Origin: Clusia tigrina
Lineage: Eukaryota > Arthropoda > Insecta > Diptera > Clusiidae
Assembly: GCA_920105625.2 (NCBI GenBank)
Contig: OV050030.1
Location: 108,087,216 to 108,151,215 of the forward strand
Direction of reading: 5' to 3'
DNA length: 64,000 nt
Part shown: piece by piece, positions 32,934-46,668 of the stretch
How the letters are laid out: every line of letters starts with the position of its first letter
Position numbering within the stretch: position 1 is the stretch's first letter
The notes under the pieces: model-generated
Databases searched by the model: none
Seen by the model: the letters and a program-made list of their open reading frames with translations, nothing else
What the model was told of the DNA's origin: nothing
Program-made: the position numbers and the translations under genes

Positions 32934-35785
32934 TTATTTAACTTTTCTTTGAAGTGCAATTGCACCTTCATTCATAAAATATGTTTTGAGTGTGTCTCTT
33001 AAATTAAAAGCTTGTCGCGATGCGTTATTCGAGCCAAAGGATATTGGTGGAGAATTAGCTATGCTGTAATCGTTGCCAATATCAGCTCGCCATCTGCCAG
33101 GTATAATAATACCACAATTGTCTTCGTAGTCCACATAATTAGTTGGGCAATAAGTTGCATTTGCTTGGTCATTCAACTTAATAAAGTTATGTAGAACCAC
33201 ACAAGCCAACACCACCTAAAAAAACATAGAAGAATTAATAGAATCCCCTTAGAATGATTTTTCATAAAAACATACTTTTTCAGCATTTTCTGGTCTGCAA
33301 TTAAGCGTGGTTCTTAATATCCGCCATCTCGCTACCAATATTCCGAACGCGTTTTCTATAACAACACGCGCTCGAGAAATACGATAGTTTAAAACTTTCT
33401 TATCCATTGTCAAACATCTTCCGGGATATGCTCGCATAATATTCGTTTTTAAAGGAAATGCTGGATCTCCAACAAAAAAATGTGGAAATGTTTGCGTTGA
33501 ATTTGGTAGAACTGAATGCGGTGGGAGATCCAATTCACCAGCGAACAGCTTCTTCCCCAAAGTTGATTCAGCTAAAACTCCTGAAATAAGCTTTTGCATA
33601 CATTTTTCGTTTAATTTAGTCGATTGTATTTACCTCCATCACTTTAGCTTCAATAGCCCCCTAAGTCAACCATTGTGAAAATGTAGTTAGCATCACATGC
33701 AGCTAATAGCACAATACTAAAAAAGTTTTTGTAGTTATAAAAATTAGAACCACTTTGCGCAGGGTTTTTAATGGCTATATGTTTGCCGTCTATAGCACCA
33801 ACGCAATTTGGAAGATCCCACTTATTTTTGAAGTCTTTGGCAATTTCCTCAAAGAAAAAGGTGCAAGCACTTCCCACATGATTGAGCACGTCTCTAGTAT
33901 AATAGCTCTGGCAGTTACTCTACCGATTTTAAAACTCCATCCAAGATATTGGTGGGAAACCCCTTGAGATAAATATCTAAAAGGCATACAAATTAATATG
34001 ACTACCACAAAAAACTAACACAGGAAAATTACTTACGACAAAGTAATTGCAAGTCGAGATTCTGGGCTAATTGTGTAGCAATTTTTAGTTTTCTGTAGCC
34101 GCAATTTCAGAAAATTTAATAAAATATTGAAGACAGGCAATGCCATGCGTGTGAATTTGAAAAACTCTTCTTCATTTTGTTTTATTGCGAAAAAACCAGC
34201 TTAAAGCCTTATATCTTTACAAAGCTTTTGCTCGTGCTAAACTAGAATATGCGACATCTACTTTTGCAAACATTAATAAAACAGCATTGAAAAAACTCCA
34301 AACTTGTTGTAACGCGAACCTCAGAAGGTGTATGGGACTCATCTGTTCAACCCCCATTCACATCTTATATCATATGGCAGCCGTACTACCGATAAAATTC
34401 AGATTAAAACTGAACACTGCGAAGGAGTTAGCGAAATGCTTTGCACTAAATCTTCCAATCACCAATATATTATTTCTCAATGACCGATTAAAATCAAGCT
34501 ATGGTTGCATATTCAAAGAATTTAAAACAATTTTCACAGACATTGGTATCATCCAGCATCTACTTCCTTCTACAAAGAAATTAAATTGTGATCTTGACTT
34601 CTTCAAAGGGACTCAAAAAAACAAAAATTAAGGGAACGAGACCGTCATCAATGCCTTATTCAAAGAAAAAATGAACTTTCTCTACTCAAATAATTTTGAA
34701 ATATTTTTTACTGATGGCTCCGTCAAAGATGATCTCTCAGGGGCTGCTTTTCTGCATGTAAACTCCAACTCAACGAAAAGTTTCTATATTAAAAAGAAAC
34801 TATCATCAATGTCAGCGGAACTCTTGGCCATTGACAAAGCCGTAGACTTTGCAATTGAAAATAACCAAACAAAAATCGCCATACTTACAGATAGCAAAAG
34901 TGGAGCCCTAAATCTCCTAAACCACAATTCCAATAATTTCATTGCTTCACAAATAATATCAAAAATTAAAAATAGCACTATGGAGCCACTATATATTCAT
35001 TATATCCCAGGCCACAGCAAAATAAATCTCAACGAGCGAGTCGATAAAGAAGCCAAAAATGCAGGTCATGAAGGTGAGGAAGTTGACTTCCCATGGCCAC
35101 TCCAAGATGCAATAAACAAGATACAGCATGAAATCCAACAACAATGGAAAAGGGAATATGTCAATCTAATTTCTGAAAAAGGCACGAAGTATGGAGAACT
35201 GTTTCCCGATATTCTGAAAAATCCTTGGTTTAAAAAAAATAAGAACTTGAATCCTAAAGAAGTCAAGCAAATTAACCGCATCCTATCAGGACACGCTTTC
35301 TGTAACAAGACGCTGAATTAACTAAGAGTAATTGAAGATGGAAACTGTGAAGTTTGCCAATGCCCTGAAGACCCAGAACACATCATCTTTCATTGTACTA
35401 AATATAATTTGCCAAGAAATTCTTTCCCAGCACTTATACAATTCATCTCTCTAAGAACCCTAATCCAGGCTAAAGAAGACCACGCCTTCAAAATAATCAC
35501 CGACTTTTTAAAGGATATTGATATCTATATATAAAACTTAAGTTTCAAATTTTATGGTAGTGGCGATATAACTGTCCAAGTTTGGCCAAATAATTCTTCA
35601 TCGTTGAAGTAACTTAAATAAAAAAATTAAAAAAAACCAGCTTCATAAAATCCAAATATATGGCGGTCATCATTATCTGACCTGCGATAGAACCGCCTCT
35701 TTCTCAATGCTTTCTTTTTTAACAAATATAAATAACTTAAATAGCATATAGTTATTGTTAATCCCACGATTGCTATGTCATCCAT
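32934..35785 (-). pseudogene. Harbinger DDE transposase gene, four exons, interrupted
   Basis: Minus-strand exons by GT-AG inspection: 35785-34037 (containing the 34203-35630 insertion), 33976-33634, 33580-33276 and 33215-32934. Motifs: N-terminal [19 protein letters not shown]; then [11 protein letters not shown] (first catalytic D), FFVGDPAFPLK (second D) and RVVIENAFGILVARW (E), and the HNFIKL C-terminal block. Lesions: the non-LTR insertion, a frame change near 33880, and TGA/TAA at 33652-33650 and 33646-33644 close to the second donor. The three catalytic acids survive. The enzyme would excise and insert the element at TWA sites. Confidence 0.82.
34203..35630 (+). mobile_element. 5'-truncated non-LTR fragment (RT end, RNase H) nested in Harbinger
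   Basis: Flanked by a perfect 13-bp duplication, aaaaaaccagctt (34190-34202 and 35631-35643), and ending in an A-rich tail. It encodes the thumb region of RT (KALYLYKAFARAKLEYA onward), then RNase H (FTDGSVKDDLSG, MSAELLAIDKAVD, LTDSKSGALNLL, YIPGHSKINLNERVDKEAK) and, after an in-frame TAA at 35319, a C-terminal cysteine-rich segment (CEVCQCPEDPEHIIFHC). Another shift or stop separates the RT part (ends 34629) from RNase H (from 34671). RNase H places it in the I group. Confidence 0.85.
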
Positions 35786-35983
35786 CCTCACAGTTTTTTA
35801 ATTAAATTGTTAAAAGAATATTTCACTAAATAAGTTTTCCAAATGAACAGCTGTATATTCAATGTACACAGCTGTTTTAACGTCTTCGACGGCGTTGACA
35901 TTAACAGCAAAAAGAAATTTTACGCCGATCATCACAATTTCGGCGTTGAGACGCCGTCAACGACGTCAACATAAACTCCAGCA

Positions 35984-37141
35984 TTAGTAATAAAAATGTA
36001 TATAAAAGAACAACAAATTTTTTTGAATAAATTTTCCCGGCGTAGCTGTCAAAATTTAATTTATAGAAAAATGCGATCAAAACAAATATGCAAACAATTG
36101 TAAAAAGAGTTTTGATTTGAGTTTTTTAATAACTATATTTGTAAAGTTTGAACATTATGAAGAAATTATGACTCTATTTAACTATGAAATATATTTTATA
36201 TAAATTATGTACCACTTTCATCAGCGCTTTTGCTCAATTTCGTTTATTTTCAACAGTATCTAATCGCATATAGGGTGTATTAAAGCTACGTAATAAGTGC
36301 CGCAATACTTCAACTTTGTTGCTTATCTGCAACACTGATGGTCAGCTGCAAAATGACAGCATATTAATAATAAAAATCGCGGGAGTGTTTGAAATTATAA
36401 ACTACAATATAATAATGGAGATTTTGACGAATATAATAATTGCTGAGGCAGAGGGAAGCAGCGCGAACTTCTGTTAAGAATTGAAAAGAAATAACTGACG
36501 ATAAATAGGAAGAGAAAACTTTTGTTTGAAGAAGTGGTTCTAAAAAGACAAGTTACAAAAGTGCAAAATTTTTTCAAAATAATTGAATTGTACGATTCCG
36601 ATATATTTTTCTCACATTTCAGCATGACTCGTGGCACATTTGATGTAAGTTTGATAATTTTTAATTAATGGTTTTTGATAAACACAAATTCTTTGTTTCT
36701 AAATTTTATTAGAAACTGTGCAATGCTCTGCAGCCACTCTGGTCAACATTGAACACCAACTATTCATATCTAGCCGGCATCGCACCAGAAGCTTGTTTAA
36801 AGCAATGCCCAAGTTATCGCTGGAAAAATAGAAGAATACAACAAATATTTTCAATAAGTACCAATTATATTACAATATAATCAATTCCGCCTTTCCTCTT
36901 CCATTTCTCTGCATAACCTGCAGACACAAATTTTCTGTTGCCGCCGTTTTGCTCATTTGCGCGCAAAATTTGACAGCTCGAATCGTTGACGTGTTACAAG
37001 TGTGGCCAGAAATTGGCGCAGTACGTGATACTTTGACAATCTTGCAAAGTTGCGGTTGTGATTGACAGCTCGAACACAACCTATGCTTATGTTTGACAAT
37101 TTCGGAGTTACGAAAGTCACCATGTCAGTAAATTCACCTTG
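35984..37141. mobile_element. Decayed larger relative of the MITE 1-3 family, inverted, with Harbinger-like exons
   Basis: 36008-36260 is the reverse complement of the MITE 3' half (tttttttgaa...tttcccggcgtagctgtcaaa, aaaacaaatatgcaaacaattg, agagttttgatttga). The opposite terminus is at 37110-37141 (atgtcagtaaattcaccttg). The left TIR is missing. In the middle, 36417-36860, exon-like sequence reads SMTRGTFD before a clean donor (gtaagt, 36644) and continues after an acceptor at about 36711, similar to PIF/Harbinger N-terminal regions. It could be the autonomous parent lineage or a chance nest. Frames are broken throughout. Confidence 0.45.
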
Positions 37142-39212
37142 GCCACTCAAAATCGTGGTGAGTCCGCTGAGCTATAGAGAAAGCTCGCATACAACTACCA
37201 AAGAACATATAGAATAATCGACAATAATAGACAGTTGATATGAATGTTTTTGTGCGTGTTCTGCTAGTGTCAGGAGGTGGAGAAATTGATGTAGAAATAC
37301 AGTGCACCCCCCTCAACTCTAACTATAGTAATTTCTTAATTCACTTAACTTCTCAAAATAACTGAAAAAATGCAATTTTTTTGATAATTTCTCATTGTGA
37401 ATGAACCCTCAAGAACCACAAGTGTAAATATTCCAGTTGCTTTTAAGTAAAAAAAATTAATTCGACAGACTAAAATATTTATTTTCATTATTATTAAAGA
37501 AAGAAGCACAACGTCTGTTAAATTAAAAGCATAAAGCCGTCAACTTAATTCGTTTAGCTGCATTTTTGACATATTTTAATGAATTTTTTGAGATTATTGA
37601 CACTGTTGTTTTTTTTTTTTTTTTTATTTAATAAATTGTAAATTAATTACAAATTATCTTAATGCAGCTGTGAGAATACTGTAAAAACGTTTAATTCTCT
37701 TTCGACAGGCAATTTCTTTATCTTGGCCTCCCTCTGTTCCAAATTCGAATTCTTTAGTGTCCCTTTACTGATTCATTCATCGAGTCAACTCACTATTCTT
37801 CATCAGAGATGCAAAAATTGGTACTTTTATAAATTTTCAAAGTTTTTAATAATGTATTTTATTTTTTTATATCGTGAAGAATAAATTACATAAGAATAAG
37901 GTCTCATTAATGCTCACAAATTAAGTTTCAGTTTTAGCAATGAGATATAAAAAATTATTGCCCATTATTTCTTTGCGAAATAAAAAATTTCGCGGAATTT
38001 TAAGAAATATGTGCGAATTTAACTGATTTAATGGGGTAATGATATTGTGAACGCCCCTATATACATATATAAAATAATCGAGTTGTCCGCAGTTTTTTTA
38101 TCTCCACTTTGTCGCAGTGGCTATGCCCATTCAAATAGCCATTCTCATTGCCAATCATCATGGCCAAACCCGAAGTAAAGAAATTAGATTTGTCTTCACG
38201 GCGGATTTAAGTGTTTAAATGAAATGAAATAAATTAATATACACTCTGTAACGTAAACAATTAATTAAGAAAATAAACAAAAGTAAAAGAAAACAGGAAA
38301 ATAAGGAAAAAAGGATTATACAAATTTTTTTTACAAACAAAATTTTTAACATTCGGATTCATCAGCTATTTGTGTAATGTAAACTTTTAAGGAACTATTC
38401 AGATAACAATCCAATAGCTCATATCATTTAAACGCCAAATGTTTTTAACAGACTGCTTATTGATATTTATAATTAAATAATTAAATATACAGAACGTAAA
38501 TATATATTATTTTGCATTACTTTATTTTTCTTGTACATGCCATTTCTATTACTCTTGTTTCCACAATTGTAAACTAAATGTTTAAGGAAGATTACTTCTC
38601 AAAGAATTTATTGACATGACAGGTTCGATTCCTGGGAGGGTTCATAGTTGGTGTGCTGTTTTTTTCTGAGACATAATAAAAAAAGCTTGGGAAAAAATTG
38701 CCTTTCATTGAATGATCTCTGATGAGGACAAGTGGCGGGTCAAAAATAGCTATAAGATCTGAAATAATTGTTTCAATAATCCTTCTTCTTCTTCTGAAAA
38801 TTATTACGGTGGCATACCCACACATACGCAATTGCAACTACTGTATGCAACTTGTCTTGTCAATAAATTCGTTGAGAAATAATATTCATTTTTACAGAAT
38901 TGTAGACTATCGACTTACTCATGACACATTTTCAGACTAAATGTTGCTTTTAAACCATTTCTTTCTGTTAATATGAGGTACTGTGTCCCGAAATTTATTT
39001 CAGAACCATTGTGTATATACGTAAAATAATGGAATTACCTAGAAGCGTTACTCCACACAATAACAGGTTGCATTTAATTAAGCTGATTTATATAACAATA
39101 CAACAATTGATTCATTTCTCATAACAAAAGTATGTACTTAAGTAAAATCTATTCAGTTGACGTATAATTTTGTCATTAATAAAACTGAAATGATCCACAA
39201 AAAAAAATTAAA
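37142..39212. other. AT-rich region, no supportable gene
   Basis: About 2 kb without a convincing ORF on either strand. A run of 17 T at 37609-37625 could be the tail of a minus-strand retrosequence (37626-37800), but I find no flanking duplication. A tRNA-like B-box string (ggttcgattcc) at about 38621 lacks any cloverleaf. A 16-codon frame at 38160 is too short to call. Confidence 0.5.
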
Positions 39213-39217
39213 TAAAG

Positions 39218-39357
39218 TATTGGTACATTCCATTTTAGTATTCATGCAACCCTGCAACGGGTACAACTCTGTAATCTGATCTTTTCTAAGCACACACTCT
39301 TATTTATTTTTGCTTTTATCTTGAATAAAGACGCTTTAATCATAACCCTAAATAATA
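39218..39357 (+). repeat. 5' LTR of the copia-like element
   Basis: 140 bp, TATTGGTACATT to CCCTAAATAATA, without the usual TG...CA ends when borders are set by the TAAAG duplication. Contains gaataaag near the end, a plausible polyadenylation signal. Confidence 0.85.
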
Positions 39358-39373
39358 GGTTATGGGGCCAGCC
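39358..39373 (+). promoter_or_regulatory. Copia-type primer-binding site (internal tRNA-iMet)
   Basis: GGTTATGGGGCCAGCC lies immediately after the LTR and closely resembles the copia site complementary to an internal part of initiator tRNA-Met. It has small differences from the form I know. Confidence 0.75.
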
Positions 39374-39414
39374 CACGTGAAAAATTAATTATATTAAAAA
39401 ATTCAAGGACAAGC

Positions 39415-40160
39415 ATGTCTAAGTCGGAAGTAAATATGAGTGGGCTCTCTATCGAAAAACTGCTTGGGCGAGAAAATTATCCCACATGGAAAATTGCTGT
39501 GCAGGCGTACCTGGATTTGGAAGATCTTTGGGTAACAACAATCGACTATGAAATAGACACCGCAGGTGCTCCCAAGAATGCAGTAGATCCTGACAAAGAC
39601 CGAAGAGGAGCAAGTTGGCGTGCTACGTGCACATTCAGAATGCAAAGACAGCAAAAGAGATGTGGCAAAAATTAGCAGACGCCTACGAAGATAGTGGATT
39701 AACACGAAGAGTAGGCCTTTTGCGTAAATCGATAACCACATCACTATTGAATTGCGGTTCTATGGACATTTATGGAAAGGAAATCATATCAACAGCACAG
39801 TCATTAAACGGCATAGGTTTTGCGAATTATGATGATTGGATCGGATTGCCTGAAGAGTATCGTCCAATGATAATGGCACTGGAAAATTCAGGAACCAGAA
39901 TTACAGGCGACGCGATAAAAACAAAATTATTGCAAGAAAAACGACCTGGTGCAAACGACTCAGTGTTTCATATGAGCACGCGCTTCGAGAAACAAACCAA
40001 AGGCGGATCAACGAAAAGGCCCAAAATGCAGAAAATGTGAACGTTTCGGGCACATTGCCAGAAATTGTCGATCAAACAATAACAGAGACAATGGAAAGAA
40101 GCATTTAATGCTGCTCTGTCAACAATTGGTGTTGCAAACAAAGACAATTGGTATTTTGAC
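39415..40160 (+). pseudogene. Copia-like gag
   Basis: Begins MSKSEVNMSGLSIEKLLGRENYPTWK at 39415. A frame change near 39610-39640 moves to the second part (HIQNAKTAKEMWQKLADAYED, to about 40015), and another brings in a CCHC knuckle (CRKCERFGHIARNC, about 40027-40070). The Gag protein packages RNA into cytoplasmic particles. Knuckle residues are intact but two shifts break the frame. Confidence 0.8.
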
Positions 40161-43100
40161 TCCGGAGCCACGTCACACATGACGTTAAATTGCGATTTAT
40201 TGTATGAAGTACATGCAGAGACTGGTATAGTAACAGCTGCGAGCAAGCGGATAATGCAAGTTAAAGCTTGTGGTACAACTTCATTAGAGCAACCTTGCAA
40301 TGAAATTTCGATAGACATTAACAATGTACAATACATTCCCGAATTGGCTACAAATCTCTTGTCTGTAAGTCAAATAGTCAAACGCGGTCACACTGTTGTC
40401 TTCAATAATACTGGCGTAAAGGTTTTAAATCCTAAGCAAGAGTTAATTTCTACTGGATCTCATATAAATGGGTTATTCAAATTCGATTCAACGGCGTCAG
40501 GCAATGCATTTGCGTGTGGTACAACAGATAGTCGTGAACTGTGGCATCGGCGAATGGGACATCTCAACAAATTCAGTTTAGACAAACTGAATGGTGGTTT
40601 GGCCACTGGAATCAAAATTGTCGATAAAAATTATCCAGATTGTAAAATTTGTCCAATTGGAAAACAAATACGACTTCCATTCAACAAAACTGGCCAAAAA
40701 ATAAAAACACTTCGCACTGACAACGGAAAAGAATATTTGAATCGCAAATTCCAGGAATTAATCATCAAACAACAAATGTGCATACCCCAGAACAAAACGG
40801 ACTTGCCGAAAGAAACAATCGTTCAATCGTTGAGAAGGCTAGATGCATACTAGCCGATGCAAACATGTCAAAGATATTTTGGGCTGAAGCCGTTGCATAT
40901 TCTGTGTATTTATTAAATCGCTTTCCTTCAAGAGGAATAGGCATGACTCCTGAGGAAGCATGGAATAAAAAGAAACCAGATTTGTCACACATTCGAGTAT
41001 TTGGAACTACAGCAATGGTACACGTACCGAAAGCTAATCGCAAAAAATGGGATGCAAAAGCACACGAATGCGTCATGACGGGATTTGATGAACATACCAA
41101 AGGCTATCGTCTGTATGATCCGGTGAAAAATGTTATTTTCAAAAGCCGTAACGTAACATTCATCAACGAAATTGCTAGCGCTGCTGATGCTGCATCTGAA
41201 GTTTCAAAGCAGAGCGTGTCAAACATACCAAATCCTAAACAACTCCATGGATCACAACGTGTCACAATCAAATTGGAAGATTCATATCCTGAAGAAACTG
41301 ATAATGATTCAGACGTAATGGAATCAAACACAACGAATTCAAATGAGGTCCTTCAACAATCACAAACACAGACGGTAAGACACAGTGAAAGGCAGCGCCG
41401 TTTACCAGTCAAGTACAATGATTTCGTCGTGGAGACCGATAATTCGCCCGAGCATCTAGTGAAGGAAACATGGAAGAAAATCGAAGCTCGGATTCTGATT
41501 CTGACGAAAATTTCTACGAAACATCTGGATTTACAGGACAAGTGGCGCCTCCATCGTACAACAATAGACCATGCTCGGTTGCAAACCAGCAAGTGTTTAA
41601 GCTCAGCGATGAGGGGCGCATATCTAAAGGCAAGTATCCTGAACGTTCGCAAAATTTGATTCATACTACTGCTATAAATTTTCCACAGCAACACATGGAT
41701 GATCCCGTGACGCCAGACGAAGCACTGTCTCGTCCAGATGCGGACCATTGGAGACTCGCCATGGAAGAGGAATACCAGTCGCTACTTGATAACGAAACGT
41801 GGTCACGGTCAGAATTACCTAATACTCGCAAGGCCATTAAATGTAAATGGGTATTTCGAACGAAACGTGATGTGACAGGCTGTATTGATCGCTACAAGGC
41901 AAGACTTGTAATAAAAGGATATTCTCAGCGAAAGGGGGTGGATTATGAGGAAACGTATTCTCCCATTGTGCGTCATAGTTCGCTGCGATATCTTTTCGCA
42001 CTATCCGTTCAACTGAATTTGAAAATCCAGCAAATGGACGCGGTCACAGCATTTTTGCAAGGTCAGCTATCGGAAGAAATCTATATGGAACAACCTCCAC
42101 AGTTTATTGACAAAAACAACGTTGCAAAGGTATGTCGTCTCAATAAATCTTTGTATGGGCTAAAACAGTCGAGCAGAATCTGGAACCATGAATTGGATAA
42201 GGCACTCAAAGTTTTTGGACTTCAACAATCTAAGTACGACCCCTGCTTGTATTACCAGCTCAAAGACGCCAATATCCTGTTTATAGCTGTATACGTCAAC
42301 GATTTGTTGATATTTTGCAACAACGATACCTGGATCAACGCAATAAAAACAAAGCTACATCAACAGTTTCACATGAAAGATCTTGGCCCTGCTACACATA
42401 TTCTTCGAATGCGTATCACCCGGTCACACGATTCAATTGGATTGGACCAAGAACAGTACGTAGAGAAGGTTCTCGGAAAATTTGGAATGAAGGACGCAAA
42501 TCCGGTCAAAACACCGATGAATTCCAGCGAGAAGTTGTCACAGGAAAAGTGTTCACTAAAACCCGAAGACTACGAACAAATGAAAAACATTCCGTATCAA
42601 GAGGCAATTGGTTGTCTAATGTATTTGTGTCAATGTACACGGCCACACATTTGTTTTGCAGTAAACAAACTCAGTCGTTTTAATTCAAATCCTGGACCAC
42701 GCCATTGGCTCGCTGTCAAACATTTACTACGCTATTTACGTGGAACATCATCACTCAAACTACAATTTAACAAAATTGGAAATAACAATATAATCTGATA
42801 TACGGATGCTCATTGGGCTTCAAACATCGACGATCGAAAGTCAACAACTGGTTACTTGTTTATAGATCAAGGAGGAGCCATATATTGGTGTTCAAAAAAA
42901 CAACAAACTGTAGCATTGTCATCATATATGGAACTCTCCGCCACAGTACAGGAAGGACTCTGGTGGAACGGTAACAACGCTCAACTTTGTAAGCAACAGC
43001 AACCCTTGAAAATATGCTGCGATAATCACAGCGCCCTTGCAATTGCTAAAAATAGTGGATTTCATCCTAAGACGAAACACATCGATATTCGCCACCATTT

Positions 43101-43245
43101 TGTGCAGGACATTCTAGGGCAAAGCCAAATTAAATTGGATTACGTCGGTACTAACGAACAAGTCGCTGATGCTCTTACAAAACCGCTGGACAAAATCAAA
43201 TTTGAGTTATTCCGAAACGCTATGGGACTTCGAAGCTCAGCTTAA
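40161..43245 (+). pseudogene. Copia-like pol: protease, integrase, RT, RNase H
   Basis: Protease WYFDSGATSHM at about 40150; GAG-pre-integrase HRRMGHLNKFSL and CKICPIGKQ; integrase jumps from that zinc region to LRTDNGKEYL, losing the first catalytic aspartate; after a shift near 40780, EQNGLAERNNR and the core end. RT (41470-42798, frame change near 41470-41650) has KCKWVFRTKRD, QMDAVTAFLQG and YVND instead of YVDD at 42292-42303. A TGA at 42796-42798 precedes RNase H (YTDAHWAS, SSYMELSA, CDNHSALAIAK, TKHIDIRHHF). The loss of two catalytic aspartates shows the copy could not self-mobilise. Confidence 0.85.
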
Positions 43246-43252
43246 GGAGGCG

Positions 43253-43392
43253 TATTGGTACATTCCATTTTAGTATTCATGCAACCCTGCAACGGGTGCA
43301 ACTCTGTAATCTGATCTTTTCTAAACACACACTCTTATTTATTTTTGTGTTTATCTTGAATAAAGACGCTTTAATCATAACCCTAAATAATA
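43253..43392 (+). repeat. 3' LTR of the copia-like element
   Basis: 140 bp; differs from the 5' LTR at four positions by eye. TAAAG follows at 43393-43397. Confidence 0.85.
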
Positions 43393-46165
<2,773 letters not shown>

Positions 46166-46668
46166 TATATATATATATATACATATATTTCAAGCAAATT
46201 GCCAATGGAGACTGCAAATTGCTTCAATTTGGAAATTTATGTTATGATATATTTCATGCCATAAATTGTCAACGTGCTGTGTTGCAATCAGTTGTCATTT
46301 TGTTTGTTTGACAGCCATTTTTTATTTTTTCGTGACGCTCACAGTGGCAGCATCGTAGAACATTTTCGTTTTACCGCGTCTATTAAATTAATTTAAGCAC
46401 TAAAATGTATGGAGACTGTGCATTTGCACTCTTTGTAAAAAAGAATAAACCCAGATTTCCGGTTTCCTTCTTTTTTCCTCTTCATGGTATATTTCAAACA
46501 ATTTTTCAAGCGCGGACGCAACGAAGTAGTTTCCTTTACGACATTTTCAAAATGACGATGGCATAACATCGCAATGCCCACCATTAAAATATTGCCAACC
46601 TTTGCAATCAAATTTGAGAGATGTTATGCCATCAAAAATTGCCCGTGCAGACGTGGGGTCCTTTTCAG
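46166..46668. other. Unassigned region next to the AT-rich element copy 2
   Basis: Begins with a short TA/TACATA tract (46166-46190). Frames at about 46393-46668 (minus) are lysine-rich and short and I recognise no domain. This flank and the sequence after 48439 share CTTTTCAG, the target duplication of the next element. Confidence 0.4.

Larger units (their letters stand above)
31308..35983. mobile_element. PIF/Harbinger DNA transposon, both ends present
   Basis: TIRs start TGCTGGAG and include GACGTCGT-GACGGCGT in both arms (31308 onward; reverse complement up to 35983). TTA flanks both ends (31305-31307, 35984-35986), the typical 3-bp Harbinger duplication. Inside are the two genes this superfamily carries: a MADF-type DNA-binding protein on plus and a DDE transposase on minus, converging near 32.4-32.9 kb. 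Both are damaged and a 1.4 kb non-LTR fragment interrupts the transposase gene, so the copy is not autonomous now. Intact ends may still allow mobilisation by a related source. Confidence 0.88.
39218..43392 (+). mobile_element. Copia-like LTR retrotransposon with 140-bp LTRs
   Basis: Identical-length LTRs at 39218-39357 and 43253-43392, a 5-bp duplication TAAAG (39213-39217, 43393-43397), a copia-type primer site directly after the 5' LTR, and coding order gag, protease, integrase, RT, RNase H, which defines copia. The LTRs differ at four positions. The purine tract aaggaggc precedes the 3' LTR. Coding sequence is broken at several places, so the copy is inactive. Confidence 0.9.

Noticed and set aside
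37609..37800. Processed pseudogene or SINE with T-run tail
   Set aside because: No target duplication, no recognisable gene or tRNA-derived head; the T run alone is weak evidence in AT-rich DNA.
38600..38660. tRNA-like B-box string ggttcgattcc
   Set aside because: No matching A-box, anticodon arm or acceptor stem nearby; not a tRNA, and no SINE tail seen.
46393..46611. THAP-like protein with CHRHFE motif
   Set aside because: The first half of a THAP domain would have to come from another element copy across a border, and spacing of the zinc ligands does not fit.
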